Source: Notospermus geniculatus
Taxonomy: Eukaryota > Nemertea > Pilidiophora > Heteronemertea > Lineidae
Reading direction: 5' to 3'
Length of the DNA: 64,000 bases
Assembly (NCBI GenBank): GCA_002633025.1
Contig: NMRB01000045.1
Span: forward strand, 343,520-407,519
In this document: one piece after another, positions 62,586 through 64,000 of the stretch
Layout: each line of letters opens with the position of its first letter
Numbering within the stretch: position 1 is the first letter of the stretch
The notes under the pieces: generated by a model
Told to the model about the DNA's origin: nothing
Database searches by the model: none
What the model saw: the letters and a program-made list of their open reading frames with translations, nothing else
Made by a program: the position numbers and the translations under genes

Positions 62586-64000
62586 GTAGTGCTTCTCCCA
62601 TCACACACGTAGTGATGACATCATGACCTCATTAACGACCACTGACTGCTCTTTTGTTTTGAAGCTTACATGCGCAAAGAGTTTTGGAAAGATGGGATTC
62701 CTGTAAAGTATGCGCAGTAAAGGCCTTCACAAACTAGCCTGTCACCATTATTTTTTCGTGAAAACCGCTTCAAAAATTATTGCCTTTGGACAAATCTGTT
62801 GATGGGTGAATATGGATGGATGAATTATGGATGAATGTTCCCTTTTTTCAAACTCGCCTACTCATTTTAGAACCTCCTTTTTGTGTTTGATTTATTGGCG
62901 TCCGTCATTCAAGATAAAGTGTTGGAGATTCGTTTGACACCTACCTCAGCCACAGACGCGCCGCCCACGATCGTGACGCTTGCTTTATGCATGGGGTATT
63001 TCATGGTTAGCCATTACATTTTGCCGCTACTGGGCATGCGCACAACGCAGAAAACACTAAGTGCACAGTATGTGCATGCGCGAGAAGGTATGAGTTAACC
63101 CGAGTAATAGAACGGAACGGTGCTTACGAGGAGCCGGCACGCTGCACTACACGTTTCTATGTGGTTTGGTATCAAACTATGCTTATGAAGTGTAGGTTTG
63201 AACTGACCTACGTCCACGACCTAGTGATCTACTTTAAGACCAGTTCAGCGAAGGTACATGTAGTCATGTTTGGTATCAGGCGAAAGCTAATAACGTGTAC
63301 ATTTAGCCCTTCCCACCCAACCTTGAGAGGCATGGTAAAGGTCAGATGGTCATCAGGTAGTGCACCATATCAGTTTCACTATTTTAGGTGTTGGCCTACT
63401 CCAAAAACCAGTATGGCGACCAGGTGGCCATTTTGGATTTCGCATTCTCCTCTATAACTTGAGATCTTCGATATTTGCTTGCTAGCCATTAAAAGGTGCA
63501 CTCGTACTTGTCTCACGTTTCCTCTGTTTCAACCTGCTGAGGTGACAGCTCATAGTCAGCTGAGCGCAAGACCCATGGGCCTCTTGTTGTAGTTCGTCTT
63601 ACTGCTGCTAGGTGGCTCCTTCTACGTCCGCAATCAAATAACGCACTTGAGATCCAATACTGTGCGCCTTTAAAGTGTAAATTTACCTTTTATTTTTATG
63701 TCGAATTCATGGTTCTTGAATGAGTTTAAAAAGAAAAATGAATGTTAGTTGATTTCGATTCGGTGAAGCTGTATGCTCCGATTCGGTCCGATCGGGTGTT
63801 GTTACGAACCCCCCTCACTAGGCCTAGTGTCAGAGAAAAATATGTCATTCTGACGTGACTGGCAACCTAGCAACTGAATTTCAGACCGGCAGGGACACGT
63901 CCATTCCAAGCCATCCAATAATTGCGGGAATTATACCATGACACTTGAAAAATTATATACAGTTAACCTCGAATTTATTCATACCCCATGAAAAATTATA
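62586..64000. other. Spacer, no supported gene
   Basis: Apart from the two diverged tandem-repeat units at 63160-63300, no coding or structured element could be supported. Confidence 0.35.

Overview
The window looks like nuclear DNA from an invertebrate animal, most likely a marine deuterostome such as an echinoderm or a related ambulacrarian. The grounds are split genes with GT/AG splice sites, many short interspersed elements with Pol III A/B boxes, frequent AGGCCTA and ACATGTA words, and candidate exons of animal-type domains (death-effector-like, BEN-like, ankyrin, OB-fold-like). The taxon is an inference from style only. There is no operon structure, no CRISPR array and no convincing functional RNA gene. 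The sequence is an assembly product, with two long N gaps (27492-27965 and 57879-58154) and isolated single Ns at 3972, 7082, 37560, 49072 and 61614.

Layout. 0-5 kb: tRNA-derived repeats, a hAT-type transposase fragment and repeat-rich spacer. 5.08-13.39 kb and 14.85-19.19 kb: two copies of one duplicated block. Each carries a decayed PIF/Harbinger transposase gene on the minus strand and a Harbinger-type miniature element. Copy 1 later received a CR1/L2/Jockey-group LINE (9038-12913), itself interrupted by a tRNA-derived SINE, and a second miniature element nested in the first. Copy 2 holds a gypsy-type gag fragment and spacer that are missing in copy 1 exactly at a single N. 19.2-27.2 kb: a minus-strand mosaic of broken coding pieces (two BEN-like exons, BEL/Pao reverse transcriptase, DIRS-type reverse transcriptase, a MULE-like transposase domain, a TGCDT-motif protein and unrecognised coding tracts), split by a foldback element with minisatellite arms. 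28.9-29.8 kb: a frameshifted ankyrin-repeat gene. 32.8-36.1 kb: a cluster of miniature inverted-repeat elements with visible target duplications. 36.9-40.1 kb: the best host-gene candidates, a death-effector-like exon (minus) and the last three exons of an OB-fold-like gene (plus) with an intronic foldback. 40.5-41.1 kb: four X-box-like palindromes at about 176-bp spacing. 41-59 kb: almost entirely foldback and inverted-repeat elements, including a Tc1/mariner type, hAT-like types, and one whose arms are arrays of roughly 20-bp quasi-palindromes. 60.1 kb: a plausible first coding exon of a host gene. 61-64 kb: a ~101-bp tandem repeat with another miniature element inserted.

There is little cooperative gene function to describe. 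The content is dominated by mobile elements of at least eight classes nested in one another, plus a few host exons. The most distinctive property is the density of long perfect or near-perfect inverted repeats, including a 60-nt near-perfect hairpin at 30416-30475 that resembles a small-RNA precursor.
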